Shown piece after piece: positions 1-6,873 of a stretch of 37,467 bases of DNA; positions within the stretch are counted from its first letter, which is position 1, and each line of letters opens with the position of its first letter. Source of the stretch: a virus; IMG/VR virus record IMGVR_UViG_3300048672_000343, positions 1 to 37,467 of that record. One strand, given 5' to 3'. The translations under genes and the position numbers were made by a program. The notes under the pieces are model-generated. The model saw only the letters and a list, made by a program, of their open reading frames with translations, was not told the origin of the DNA and made no database searches.

Positions 1-167
1 CTACTATAGCTTAATAATGTATGATTATATTAGTATTTTGGTTATTAATTAGGACATTCAAGCACTTGCTGGTAACCAAAAAACTCAGAATACCTTTTTA
101 AAATCCGTTTTTACCTATATTTGCTTAACACCTATATCACACCTTTCTAATATACTACTAGTAAGAC

Positions 168-227
168 AATTTAACATAATCTGGAATTTTTGAGAAAAAT
201 TTAACATAATCTGGAATTTGTGAGCAA
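168..227. repeat. Two tandem copies of a 30-bp direct repeat
   Basis: Units at 168-197 and 198-227 match at 28 of 30 positions by direct comparison. The core AATTTAACATAATCTGGAAT is exact in both. They lie in the non-coding stretch after the stop of the leftward 111-aa gene. Two head-to-tail copies in an otherwise unique AT-rich stretch suggest a protein-binding iteron or part of a packaging or origin region. That role is inferred. Confidence 0.85.
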
Positions 228-237
228 AAAACACGCA

Positions 238-270
238 TTTTTGTTGAAAAATAGTGTTTTTCAGCAAAAA
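238..270. terminator. AT-rich 14-bp hairpin after the 111-aa leftward gene
   Basis: Positions 238-251 pair with 257-270 around a 5-nt loop, with one G-T pair in the DNA-RNA sense. The stem is mostly A-T with a G/C-containing middle. It starts 14 bases beyond the stop of the leftward gene at 284-619, and it has A/T runs on both sides, so it could end transcription in either direction. The low GC content makes it weaker than a textbook intrinsic terminator. Confidence 0.4.
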
Positions 271-283
271 AATACCTGTTTTG

Positions 284-619
284 TTACTCTAATTTCAGTA
301 TCAAAGTCGACGATTTTTTACCGTCTTTGACCTCAATTGGTCTTATGTCTGGTAGTGCTTTTTTAAGCACCGTGTTTAAAATCTCAAATTCAAAACGTGC
401 CGAAGTTATCGCCAGTAACTTACTTTCATCGGGGGTGTTTTTTACGTCATCTATAAGTGATAACATGCGCTCCAAAATCGCCTGGCTATCGATAGACTCC
501 CTCACCTGTTCGGCGTTTAATTTATTCTGGTAGCGCTTTTCTTTTAAGACGATGTTTTTTGTGCTCTCAATTACCTGTTGGTAATCAATATCAGCGGGCA
601 AATCGGTGTCGTTAATCAT
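284..619 (-). CDS. Hypothetical 111-aa protein, candidate small terminase subunit
   Basis: A 111-aa, charged, largely alpha-helical protein. The first part (about residues 15-60) is rich in Lys/Glu/Gln, followed by a helix ending in a KKALPD motif at about 87-92 and a short beta-like C-terminal tail (STLILKLE). No signal peptide or membrane segment is visible. It is read leftward, opposite to the replication genes but on the same strand as the late genes. If the DNA is circular or permuted, transcription would run across the window ends into the large terminase gene, the usual place for a small terminase. Helical DNA-binding and oligomerisation segments with a beta C-terminus would fit that family, but I see no diagnostic motif, so the assignment rests mainly on position. 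It could equally be an early regulator. Confidence 0.5.
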   Translation of the reverse strand: MINDTDLPADIDYQQVIESTKNIVLKEKRYQNKLNAEQVRESIDSQAILERMLSLIDDVKNTPDESKLLAITSARFEFEILNTVLKKALPDIRPIEVKDGKKSSTLILKLE

Positions 620-858
620 GGTAGTACCTGTTTTTTAAGTCTGAAAAACGCTAGTCTACACTGTTTTGTATGTTTATAGCATACAATCAGCTTGATAAAC
701 TTACCAACATCTGTCATACTACACATAACACTTGTCATGGTGTTGCTTGTTAGACCAACTCTGCCCATACAGCGACTTTATCAACCGCTCCCTGTGGGCT
801 TTTTGGTGTACACTGATAATGTACTGCCGATAATAACTTGCCTAACGGAGCAAATCAC
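620..858. promoter_or_regulatory. Divergent intergenic control region
   Basis: A 239-bp gap separates the leftward 111-aa gene from the rightward PrimPol gene, so it should hold divergent promoters. On the + strand a sigma-70-like pair is visible: TTGATA at 692-697, a 17-bp spacer and CATACT at 715-720 (5/6 and 4/6 matches). An inverted repeat lies just upstream at 666-686. I do not see a convincing leftward promoter. Confidence 0.45.
666..686. promoter_or_regulatory. Operator-like inverted repeat TTGTATG-N7-CATACAA
   Basis: Perfect 7-bp arms at 666-672 and 680-686 are separated by 7 bp, giving a 21-bp dyad with roughly two-turn spacing typical of dimeric helix-turn-helix regulators. It sits in the divergent intergenic region just upstream of a candidate rightward promoter. 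The right half, ATAGCATACAA, is repeated exactly at 37132-37142 upstream of the large terminase gene. No obvious repressor gene is present, so the regulator could be a host protein. Confidence 0.45.
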
Positions 859-3069
859 ATGACAAAGTTTTCAACACCTGCTAATAAAACGCAACAAGAA
901 CAAGAACAAGAACAAGAAAAAATCGTCTCAGTCATGCCGCCTGTCATACCATTTAATCCAAATGGTATACCACAAGAGCTTAAAAATAGTCCAAACTGGG
1001 TGTTATGGGCTAACGTAACCACCACAAAAAACCCAAAACCGACTAAAAGACCTGTAGGGATTACCAAATCACGTCACACGCTGCATCTTGCAAGGTGGGC
1101 ATCACGGCAAAATCATCACACATTCAATGACGCGCTAAACCTCCTTGCACTAAAACCCGACGAACTGGGAGGGCTTGGCTTCGTCCTTACACCTGCGTCA
1201 AACATTGTCCTTATAGACTATGACAAAGTGCTGGACCAGAACCAACAGCTGTACCCCGACGACCCGCGCAATCAACACCTCCAATCACTAAGCACCAAAA
1301 CATTTGTCGAACTATCACAGTCTGGTAAGGGTGCACATGTGTTCTGCATGGGCAACCTCACTGACCGCTTTAACGCCTCTGTCCAGCATGGTGTCGAATT
1401 GTACCCAGGGCAAAAATCGTCCTTTGTGGCAATGACAGGACAACCGTACAATAACGCGCCTCTACAGCTGGTAAACTGCCAGGCAGACATAGACGCACAC
1501 CTTAGACAATTCTGTGGCATAGACACCGCCTCATCACACGATTCAAAGCCCGCATACACACCACCTGAATCCCTCTCAGAGGGTGAACGCAACTCAGGCA
1601 TGGCGCAATATGTCGGACACCTGTTGGCACAAAACCTGTCAAAGGAGCAGGTGGTAAGGGAGGCGTTTCTATTCAATCTCACCCGCGTACACCCACCATT
1701 GGACAACCACGAGCTGATATCAATAATCGAGTCCATAGCGTCACGGCACAAGGACAAATTCGCGCATATCGCCCAGGACGTGGTATTCATCAAAACAGGC
1801 AACCAGTGGTTCGACTTCTCGTGTCGCACGGTCATGTGCAAAGAAGCGGTCAACACCAGCTACTACAATCAAGGCTTCCACGGCAAAAAAGAGGGTATGC
1901 CTACCGTATCCCAATGGCTGAAGCAGCACCCCGACTTCAGGCAGGTGGACAACCTCAGTTGGCTGCCGTGCCGATACGGTGACGACTCGCGCATTTTTGA
2001 CGCGGACGGCAAGACTTTTGCCAACTCGTGGGCAGGCTACCAGACATCACCCGTACCCGCACAGTCACCGTGCGACATACAACCGTGGTTGACACACCTG
2101 GCACACGTCATACCCGAGCAACAATATCGTGACGCGCTCATATACTGGCTTGCCTACACCCTGCAACACCCTGACGTTAAGATAGCGTGGTGTCCTATCA
2201 TTCTGGGCATCAGCGGTGCAGGCAAAGACGCGCTGTTCAGACCTGTCGCCCAAATCCTTGGACAGTCTTATAAAATCGTCGGCAACCGAGAGATAAAAGG
2301 CGACTACGACGACGGGCTGTGGCAGACCAAACTATTGCAAATATCCGAGGCGCGCCTGCGTGGTGGTGCCATAGAGTTCTTCAAACGCATTACCGCACCT
2401 GAGTCCACGGGCATGATGCTCCTCAACATCAAGGGTCAACCCAAGAGGGAGCAACTTAACCTGTGCAATGTGGTAGTCATCACCAACAATTTCGACGCGC
2501 TGAAACTAGACGCTACCGACCGCCGTGCGTTCGTGCTGTACGCGCCGGAGGTTATGACACCCGAGCAGACCATGACCTATTTTGCATGGGTAAAGGCAAA
2601 CGGTGCAGCACACCTGTTTCGCTACCTGCTGGACTACGACCTCAACGCATCACCTTACTCGCCTACCGAGCTGCCTTACCGCACCTCGCACTTTCTCAGC
2701 ATGGTAGACCTGACACAGAGTGACGAGGAGAACTCACTTGATGCTTTTTTTGGTATCGACAACGTGTTTCCGTTTGATGCAATAACCCCCAAGCAGGCTA
2801 TCGAGCTGTGCGCACTCAAGAAGTTCGGCTACTACTCAGAGTCCCAAGCCGCTAAATGGCTGCTGACAAATGGTTGGACACGCTGGGACGGCAATAACCC
2901 CAACTTACAAATCCAGGCAAACATTAACGGCACAGTCAACAAGAAAACCCGCAAATACTACGTCAAAAAGTCGTCCCCTACTAAAAGCATGAACGCCACC
3001 GCCATGTGGCACTATTGCAACGAGGTGGAGGCATGGCTCACCCTTCAGTCACAATACAAGTTCGGCTAG
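859..3069 (+). CDS. Primase-polymerase / DUF5906-type replicative helicase
   Basis: A 736-aa two-part replication protein. The N-terminal half resembles NrS-1-type PrimPol domains: a WVLWAN start, GLGFVLT followed by the acidic LIDYD motif, the ELSQSGKGAH motif and a VELYPG...MTGQ segment. The C-terminal half resembles the DUF5906 phage/plasmid helicase. It has Walker A GISGAGKD (from about residue 450), then ISEARL and VVVITNNFD motifs and an arginine-finger-like DRRAF. It should make primers and unwind the fork for the phage polymerase. Walker A has Asp where most P-loops have Thr/Ser. An upstream in-frame TTG at 838 exists, but the ATG at 859 has a GGAG 8 bases before it, so I chose 859. 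A Gln/Glu repeat (QEQEQEQEK) follows the first residues. It is the first gene of the rightward unit. Confidence 0.88.
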   Translation: MTKFSTPANKTQQEQEQEQEKIVSVMPPVIPFNPNGIPQELKNSPNWVLWANVTTTKNPKPTKRPVGITKSRHTLHLARWASRQNHHTFNDALNLLALKPDELGGLGFVLTPASNIVLIDYDKVLDQNQQLYPDDPRNQHLQSLSTKTFVELSQSGKGAHVFCMGNLTDRFNASVQHGVELYPGQKSSFVAMTGQPYNNAPLQLVNCQADIDAHLRQFCGIDTASSHDSKPAYTPPESLSEGERNSGMAQYVGHLLAQNLSKEQVVREAFLFNLTRVHPPLDNHELISIIESIASRHKDKFAHIAQDVVFIKTGNQWFDFSCRTVMCKEAVNTSYYNQGFHGKKEGMPTVSQWLKQHPDFRQVDNLSWLPCRYGDDSRIFDADGKTFANSWAGYQTSPVPAQSPCDIQPWLTHLAHVIPEQQYRDALIYWLAYTLQHPDVKIAWCPIILGISGAGKDALFRPVAQILGQSYKIVGNREIKGDYDDGLWQTKLLQISEARLRGGAIEFFKRITAPESTGMMLLNIKGQPKREQLNLCNVVVITNNFDALKLDATDRRAFVLYAPEVMTPEQTMTYFAWVKANGAAHLFRYLLDYDLNASPYSPTELPYRTSHFLSMVDLTQSDEENSLDAFFGIDNVFPFDAITPKQAIELCALKKFGYYSESQAAKWLLTNGWTRWDGNNPNLQIQANINGTVNKKTRKYYVKKSSPTKSMNATAMWHYCNEVEAWLTLQSQYKFG

Positions 3070-3112
3070 CAGACCAGCTACGGACAAACAAGGATAAACA
3101 AGGATAAGCACA

Positions 3113-3535
3113 ATGAAAAGAAAGGCTCTCAGCTTGACACAGGACAAGCTTAAAACACTGATACACTACGACCCCACCACAGGTGAGTTACGCAAGCGGT
3201 CTAACGACATGGTATACCGTTCGCTTGACTCATCGGGCTATGTCCGTGTGTCACTGGGTGAGTATGGCGCGTTCAATGCCCAAACACTTATCTGGCTGTA
3301 CATGACAGGCAAATGGGCTACAACGCCCATACGCCGCAAAAACGGCATACGCACAGACAACAGGTTAGACAACCTGTATGTACCGACCGCCAACATCATA
3401 TTCTGGGGCATACAGACCAAACGCGGCAGCTATTATGCAAAGATAGAGCATGACGGTGTGTTCAAAGACCTGGGACCGTTCGGCAGCAGGGAGGATGCAG
3501 ACCTTGCGCGCAATGCTTATCGTGACAGTCAGTAA
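3113..3535 (+). CDS. Degenerate HNH/AP2-like DNA-binding protein
   Basis: A 140-aa protein with the architecture of phage HNH_3 homing endonucleases: an N-terminal segment with DPTTGELR, a central block ending in NGIRTDNRLDNLYV, and an AP2-like C-terminus (YYAKIEHDGV...LGPFGSREDAD). In active members the central block carries His residues in HRLAW- and IDH-like positions. Here those positions read AQTLIW and IRR, so the catalytic metal-binding His residues appear lost, while the Asn-rich NRLDNL part remains. It may survive as a DNA-binding protein or be a decaying homing nuclease. It follows the PrimPol gene by 43 bp, with AAGGATAA shortly before the start. The fold call comes from motif spacing only. 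Confidence 0.65.
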   Translation: MKRKALSLTQDKLKTLIHYDPTTGELRKRSNDMVYRSLDSSGYVRVSLGEYGAFNAQTLIWLYMTGKWATTPIRRKNGIRTDNRLDNLYVPTANIIFWGIQTKRGSYYAKIEHDGVFKDLGPFGSREDADLARNAYRDSQ

Positions 3536-3543
3536 AATAATTG

Positions 3544-3572
3544 TTGACAACAACACAAACAAATGCTAAATT
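3544..3572 (+). promoter_or_regulatory. Sigma-70-like promoter TTGACA-N17-TAAATT
   Basis: The -35 box TTGACA at 3544-3549 is a perfect consensus. A 17-bp spacer leads to TAAATT at 3567-3572 (4/6 match). A strong Shine-Dalgarno AGGAGG follows at 3587-3592, 7 bases before the ATG at 3600. The arrangement suggests an internal promoter raising expression of the 228-aa gene and those after it. Confidence 0.65.
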
Positions 3573-3599
3573 AACACATACTTTTTAGGAGGACAAAAA

Positions 3600-4286
3600 A
3601 TGACTAAAGAAGAACAACTCATCAAAACAGGTATTGAAACAGGTACTTTAAACGCTATTAAAGAGCATAAAGCACTTAGTCTGCGTGCTAAAGACATGAT
3701 AACAACCTGTGTGGCATTAATATCACAGCTTGGTCTTGAGCATAGTGCTACACAATCGGCATTCAAGGTATTGCACGACTTCAAGTCTGACAAAGAGACA
3801 ATTAAAAGAGAGAAATCATTCTCTGAGAAAGTCGCAATCCGTGATGCGCTCGATGACGATGACAAACTGCGCAGTTTGTTGGATGATGACCGTATAAGCC
3901 AGTTAGCACAGGACTGTATAGTCACTTATCTGACTATCAAAAACCTTGATGGTATCGACAGTGCAATCAACTACGCATTGTTAAACCTCAAGGCGTTGAC
4001 AGTACGTCAACGCAACGTGTTGCCAGAGGACAAAAGACCAAGATTGTACACAAAGACAATAACTTCAGGTATCGCAAACAGCACACCTGAGTTTTTCAAC
4101 AGTCTGTCCAAAGCTATAAAAGAGCATGGGTTTTCTGAGAAAATGGCACCACCTTTAAACAGCAAGTATAAAAATTTGTACAACCATGCTTGGCATACAA
4201 TCAACCCTGCCTTTAAAACCTCACCTGTCACTATTGGAGACGTAACATTCACATCAATAACAGAAGAAGAATATAAAAACGCTTAA
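3600..4286 (+). CDS. Hypothetical 228-aa protein with its own promoter
   Basis: I do not recognise this protein. It is 228 aa and mostly helical, with a Lys/Asp/Glu-rich middle containing LDDDDKL and LLDDD acidic runs (about residues 80-100) and a more polar C-terminal third rich in Asn/Lys/Tyr. No signal peptide, membrane helix, Cys cluster or nucleotide-binding motif is visible, so it is probably cytoplasmic. It is preceded by a sigma-70-like promoter and a perfect AGGAGG ribosome site, the strongest translation signal in this half, so it is likely made in quantity. It is followed after 33 bp by the Cys-cluster protein. That position between helicase-primase and polymerase suggests an accessory replication, recombination or host-takeover role, without direct evidence. 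Confidence 0.8.
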   Translation: MTKEEQLIKTGIETGTLNAIKEHKALSLRAKDMITTCVALISQLGLEHSATQSAFKVLHDFKSDKETIKREKSFSEKVAIRDALDDDDKLRSLLDDDRISQLAQDCIVTYLTIKNLDGIDSAINYALLNLKALTVRQRNVLPEDKRPRLYTKTITSGIANSTPEFFNSLSKAIKEHGFSEKMAPPLNSKYKNLYNHAWHTINPAFKTSPVTIGDVTFTSITEEEYKNA

Positions 4287-4319
4287 CAACCAACAACAAA
4301 TAAATCGGAGAAATTTAAA

Positions 4320-5099
4320 ATGAACACTAAAACCACTGAAAACACTGAAAACACTGAAATCGCAGCCCCAACAGCACTACCACCTGAGGTACAGGCATTG
4401 ATTGATGCTGCCGCACAGCAGGTATCAAACAAAGAACAAATCGGTATCCCAACTATCTCTTTGCGCGGCAAAAAATTCGTTATGAACGAGGAAAAAATAG
4501 GATTTCGTGACGAGAAGCTAGGCTTATGCCTGGATGTGGTAATACTGGCAACGGTCTATGAACACGCATACTACGACCGTCCATTTAATCCAGATGAGGT
4601 AACACCGCCCGCCTGTTTTTCCATAGGGCAGGACTTACCATCAATGGTACATCACGAATCCACACCTGTTCCGCAATGGGAGAATTGCGAGTCATGCCCA
4701 AAGAACCAGTTCAAAAGTTCCGCAAACGGCAAAGGCAAAGCTTGCCGCAATGGTAGACGTTTGCTGGTAGCACCGATAGACGAGAACGGCGTAGACCTTG
4801 AACAACTGGCAATCATCAATCTGTCACCCACCGCACTACGCACGTTCAGTGCCTATGCAAAAAAATTAGCGTCAATTAAACGCCTGCCTTTATGGGCAGT
4901 CAACACGCGTGTCAGTTTCGACCTTGACACGGACTTTCCAAGCGTTATATGCAGTTACAACGGCAACGTAAACGATGCAGACATCATCGACATTACACAG
5001 CGTCTTGAGGAGTTTTTGGACTCAGTATCGCAACCGCTTGACGTGTCGGGCTACATTCCCCTTGGAACAGAACCTGCCAAAAAAAGCAAAATGAGCTAG
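4320..5099 (+). CDS. Cys-cluster phage protein, possible ssDNA-binding protein
   Basis: A 259-aa protein with a Thr/Asn/Glu-rich N-terminus, then a beta-rich core. Four Cys fit a zinc-ribbon spacing: one in ACFSIG, then C-x2-C in ENCESCPKN, and one in GKACRNGRR about 15 residues later. A basic NGRRLLVAP strand follows. This CxxCPKNQ...GKGKACRN signature is familiar from uncharacterised phage proteins next to replication genes, some annotated as ssDNA-binding. The C-terminus ends in a Lys-rich KKSKMS, whereas T7 gp2.5-like SSBs end in an acidic tail, so that comparison is weak. CGGAG lies ahead of the ATG. The short stretch after the stop carries a fragment of the pentapeptide-gene junction repeat. 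Confidence 0.6.
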   Translation: MNTKTTENTENTEIAAPTALPPEVQALIDAAAQQVSNKEQIGIPTISLRGKKFVMNEEKIGFRDEKLGLCLDVVILATVYEHAYYDRPFNPDEVTPPACFSIGQDLPSMVHHESTPVPQWENCESCPKNQFKSSANGKGKACRNGRRLLVAPIDENGVDLEQLAIINLSPTALRTFSAYAKKLASIKRLPLWAVNTRVSFDLDTDFPSVICSYNGNVNDADIIDITQRLEEFLDSVSQPLDVSGYIPLGTEPAKKSKMS

Positions 5100-5130
5100 A
5101 CGACCCACCACGCCAAGGACGGCAACCAAC

Positions 5131-5147
5131 AACTCAAAGTTAAGAGG
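5131..5147. repeat. Junction repeat copy 1 of 4
   Basis: The 17-mer AACTCAAAGTTAAGAGG occurs exactly at 5131, 6051, 6850 and 7755. In the last three it encodes the end of a pentapeptide gene (Thr-Gln-Ser-stop) plus the next ribosome site. This first copy is non-coding, after the Cys-cluster gene. It marks the left edge of a tandemly duplicated unit and probably a recombination scar. Confidence 0.85.
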
Positions 5148-5154
5148 TTTAAAG

Positions 5155-6063
5155 ATGAAAATTGAAATAAAAAATAAGTTGGATTTAAGCGTAATTTTTA
5201 GCCACGAATGTGACAATAACTCGATAAAAATCACACTTGAAAAAGCTATAGAACTAGAAGCTGCTCTAAGCAATGCAGACCTAAGAAATGCAGACCTGAG
5301 CAATGCAGACCTAAGTTGGGCAGACCTAAGTTGGGCAGACCTAAGCAACGCAAACCTAAGCAATGCATGTCTAAGCGGGGCAATACTATGTGATGCAGAC
5401 CTAAGAGGGGCAGACCTAAGCGATGCATGTCTAAGCAGTGCGACTCTAAGCGGTGCAGACCTAAGCAGTGCAACTCTAAGCGATGCAGACCTAAGCAGTG
5501 CAACTCTAAGCAGTGCAACTCTAAGCGATGCAGACCTAAGCAATGCAGACCTAAGCGGGGCAGACCTGCGCAGTACAAACCTAAGTAGAGCAGTACTGCG
5601 CAGAGCAGACCTAAGCAATGCAACTCTAAGCAATGCAGACCTAAGCGGTGCATTTTTAAGCAGAGCAAACCTAAGCGTGGCAAACCTAAGCAACGCAGAC
5701 CTAAGAAATGCAGACCTAAGAAATGCAGACCTAAGCGGTGCAGACCTATGTGGTGCAGACCTATGTGATGCAGACCTAAGAGGGGCAGACCTAAGCGATG
5801 CATGTCTAAGCAGTGCTTTTTTAAGTGGTGTAGACATGCGTTGTAGTGTGGGCAATATGAAAGAAATAAAAAACATATCTCTCGAAAAATGGCGGGTGGT
5901 TTTTACTAAAGATATTATGGCAATAGGATGTCAACAGCACTCTATAGACAAATGGAAAAATTTTGACGAAGATGAAATATGTGAAATGAGTACCCATGCC
6001 CTTTCGTGGTGGAAAAAATGGAGGGAATTTATTTTTATGGCGATTAAACTAACTCAAAGTTAA
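5155..6063 (+). CDS. Pentapeptide-repeat protein, paralog 1
   Basis: A 302-aa protein in three parts. An N-terminal cap (residues 1-35, IEIKNKLDLSVIFSHE) is followed by about 38 pentapeptide repeats of the A(D/N)LSx type (about 36-227), then a 75-aa C-terminal domain with CSVGNM, AIGCQQH and SWWKKWREF motifs. Pentapeptide repeats fold into a right-handed quadrilateral beta-helix; some (Qnr, MfpA) mimic DNA and bind gyrase. The cap and C-terminal domain are shared with pentapeptide proteins I recognise from other phages, whose function is unknown to me. It is the first of three tandem paralogs between the Cys-cluster protein and DNA polymerase, so a role with DNA or topoisomerases during replication is a reasonable but unproven inference. 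GAGG lies 8 bases before the start. Confidence 0.9.
   Translation: MKIEIKNKLDLSVIFSHECDNNSIKITLEKAIELEAALSNADLRNADLSNADLSWADLSWADLSNANLSNACLSGAILCDADLRGADLSDACLSSATLSGADLSSATLSDADLSSATLSSATLSDADLSNADLSGADLRSTNLSRAVLRRADLSNATLSNADLSGAFLSRANLSVANLSNADLRNADLRNADLSGADLCGADLCDADLRGADLSDACLSSAFLSGVDMRCSVGNMKEIKNISLEKWRVVFTKDIMAIGCQQHSIDKWKNFDEDEICEMSTHALSWWKKWREFIFMAIKLTQS
5260..5835. repeat. 15-bp-period repeat tract in paralog 1
   Basis: The DNA encoding the pentapeptides is itself repetitive, with a 15-bp unit resembling GCAGACCTAAGCAAT and third positions strongly conserved. Because the unit is a multiple of three, slippage or recombination adds or removes whole pentapeptides without a frameshift. 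Similar tracts lie in the next two genes. Confidence 0.85.
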
Positions 6064-6067
6064 GAGG
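6051..6067. repeat. Junction repeat copy 2 of 4
   Basis: An exact copy of AACTCAAAGTTAAGAGG. It encodes the last residues and stop of paralog 1 and the ribosome site of paralog 2. Confidence 0.85.
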
Positions 6068-6073
6068 TTAAAG

Positions 6074-6862
6074 ATGAAAATTGAAATAAAAAATAAGTTG
6101 GATTTCAGCGTAATTTTTACTCATGAATGTGACAATAACTCGATAAAAATCACACTTGAAAAAGCTATAGAACTAAAAACTGTTCTAAGCAGAGCAAACC
6201 TAAGCGGGGCAGACCTAAGTAGAGCAATCCTGTGTGATGCAGACCTAAGCGGGGCAATACTACGCAGAGCAGACCTAAGAGGTGCATTTTTAAGCAGAGC
6301 AATCCTATGTGATGCAGACCTAAGCGGTGCATTTTTAAGCGGTGCAGACCTAAGAGGTGCATTTTTAAGCGGTGCAGACCTAAGCGGTGCTTTTTTAAGC
6401 GGTGCAGACCTAAGAAATGCAGACCTAAGCAATGCAAACCTAAGCTTGGCAATCCTCTGTGATGCAGACCTAAGCGGTGCAACTCTAAGCGATGCAACTC
6501 TAAGCAATGCAGACCTAAGCAATGCAACTCTAAGCAATGCAGACCTAAGCAATGCAGACCTAAGCAATGTAGACCTACGCAGAGCAGACCTAAGCGATGC
6601 ATGTCTAAGCGGTACAAACATAAACGGCGCAAATCTGCGTTGTAGTGTGGGCAATATGAAAGAAATAAAAAACATAATGCTAGACAAGTGGCGGGTGGTT
6701 TTTACTAAAAATATTATGGCAATAGGATGTCAACAGCACACTATCGACGAATGGAAAAATTTTGACGAAGATGAAATATGTGGAATGAGTACCCATGCCT
6801 TGTCGTGGTGGAAAAAATGGAGAGAATTTATTTTTACCGCTATTGAACTAACTCAAAGTTAA
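6074..6862 (+). CDS. Pentapeptide-repeat protein, paralog 2
   Basis: A 262-aa protein with the same three-part plan as its neighbours: a 35-residue cap, about 30 pentapeptides and the 75-residue C-terminal domain. The first 117 bases of the gene look identical to those of paralog 3, while the C-terminal domain is close to paralog 1 (KNIMLDKWRVVFTKNIMAIGCQQH). It therefore looks like a mosaic of the two, or the most recent duplicate. The shorter repeat tract would give a shorter beta-helix, about 7-8 coils against 9-10. It starts 10 bases after the paralog 1 stop with GAGG in between, so it should be co-translated. Function is unknown; DNA mimicry or gyrase modulation is possible. Confidence 0.9.
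   Translation: MKIEIKNKLDFSVIFTHECDNNSIKITLEKAIELKTVLSRANLSGADLSRAILCDADLSGAILRRADLRGAFLSRAILCDADLSGAFLSGADLRGAFLSGADLSGAFLSGADLRNADLSNANLSLAILCDADLSGATLSDATLSNADLSNATLSNADLSNADLSNVDLRRADLSDACLSGTNINGANLRCSVGNMKEIKNIMLDKWRVVFTKNIMAIGCQQHTIDEWKNFDEDEICGMSTHALSWWKKWREFIFTAIELTQS
6190..6635. repeat. 15-bp-period repeat tract in paralog 2
   Basis: The same 15-bp coding repeat as in paralog 1, with an alternating block in which Ala-Phe-Leu units (GCATTTTTAAGC) recur every 30 bp between about 6285 and 6410. This indicates local amplification of a two-pentapeptide unit. Confidence 0.8.
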
Positions 6863-6866
6863 GAGG
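6850..6866. repeat. Junction repeat copy 3 of 4
   Basis: An exact copy of AACTCAAAGTTAAGAGG at the end of paralog 2. It again supplies the Thr-Gln-Ser-stop and the Shine-Dalgarno of the next gene. Confidence 0.85.
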
Positions 6867-6873
6867 GTTAAAG

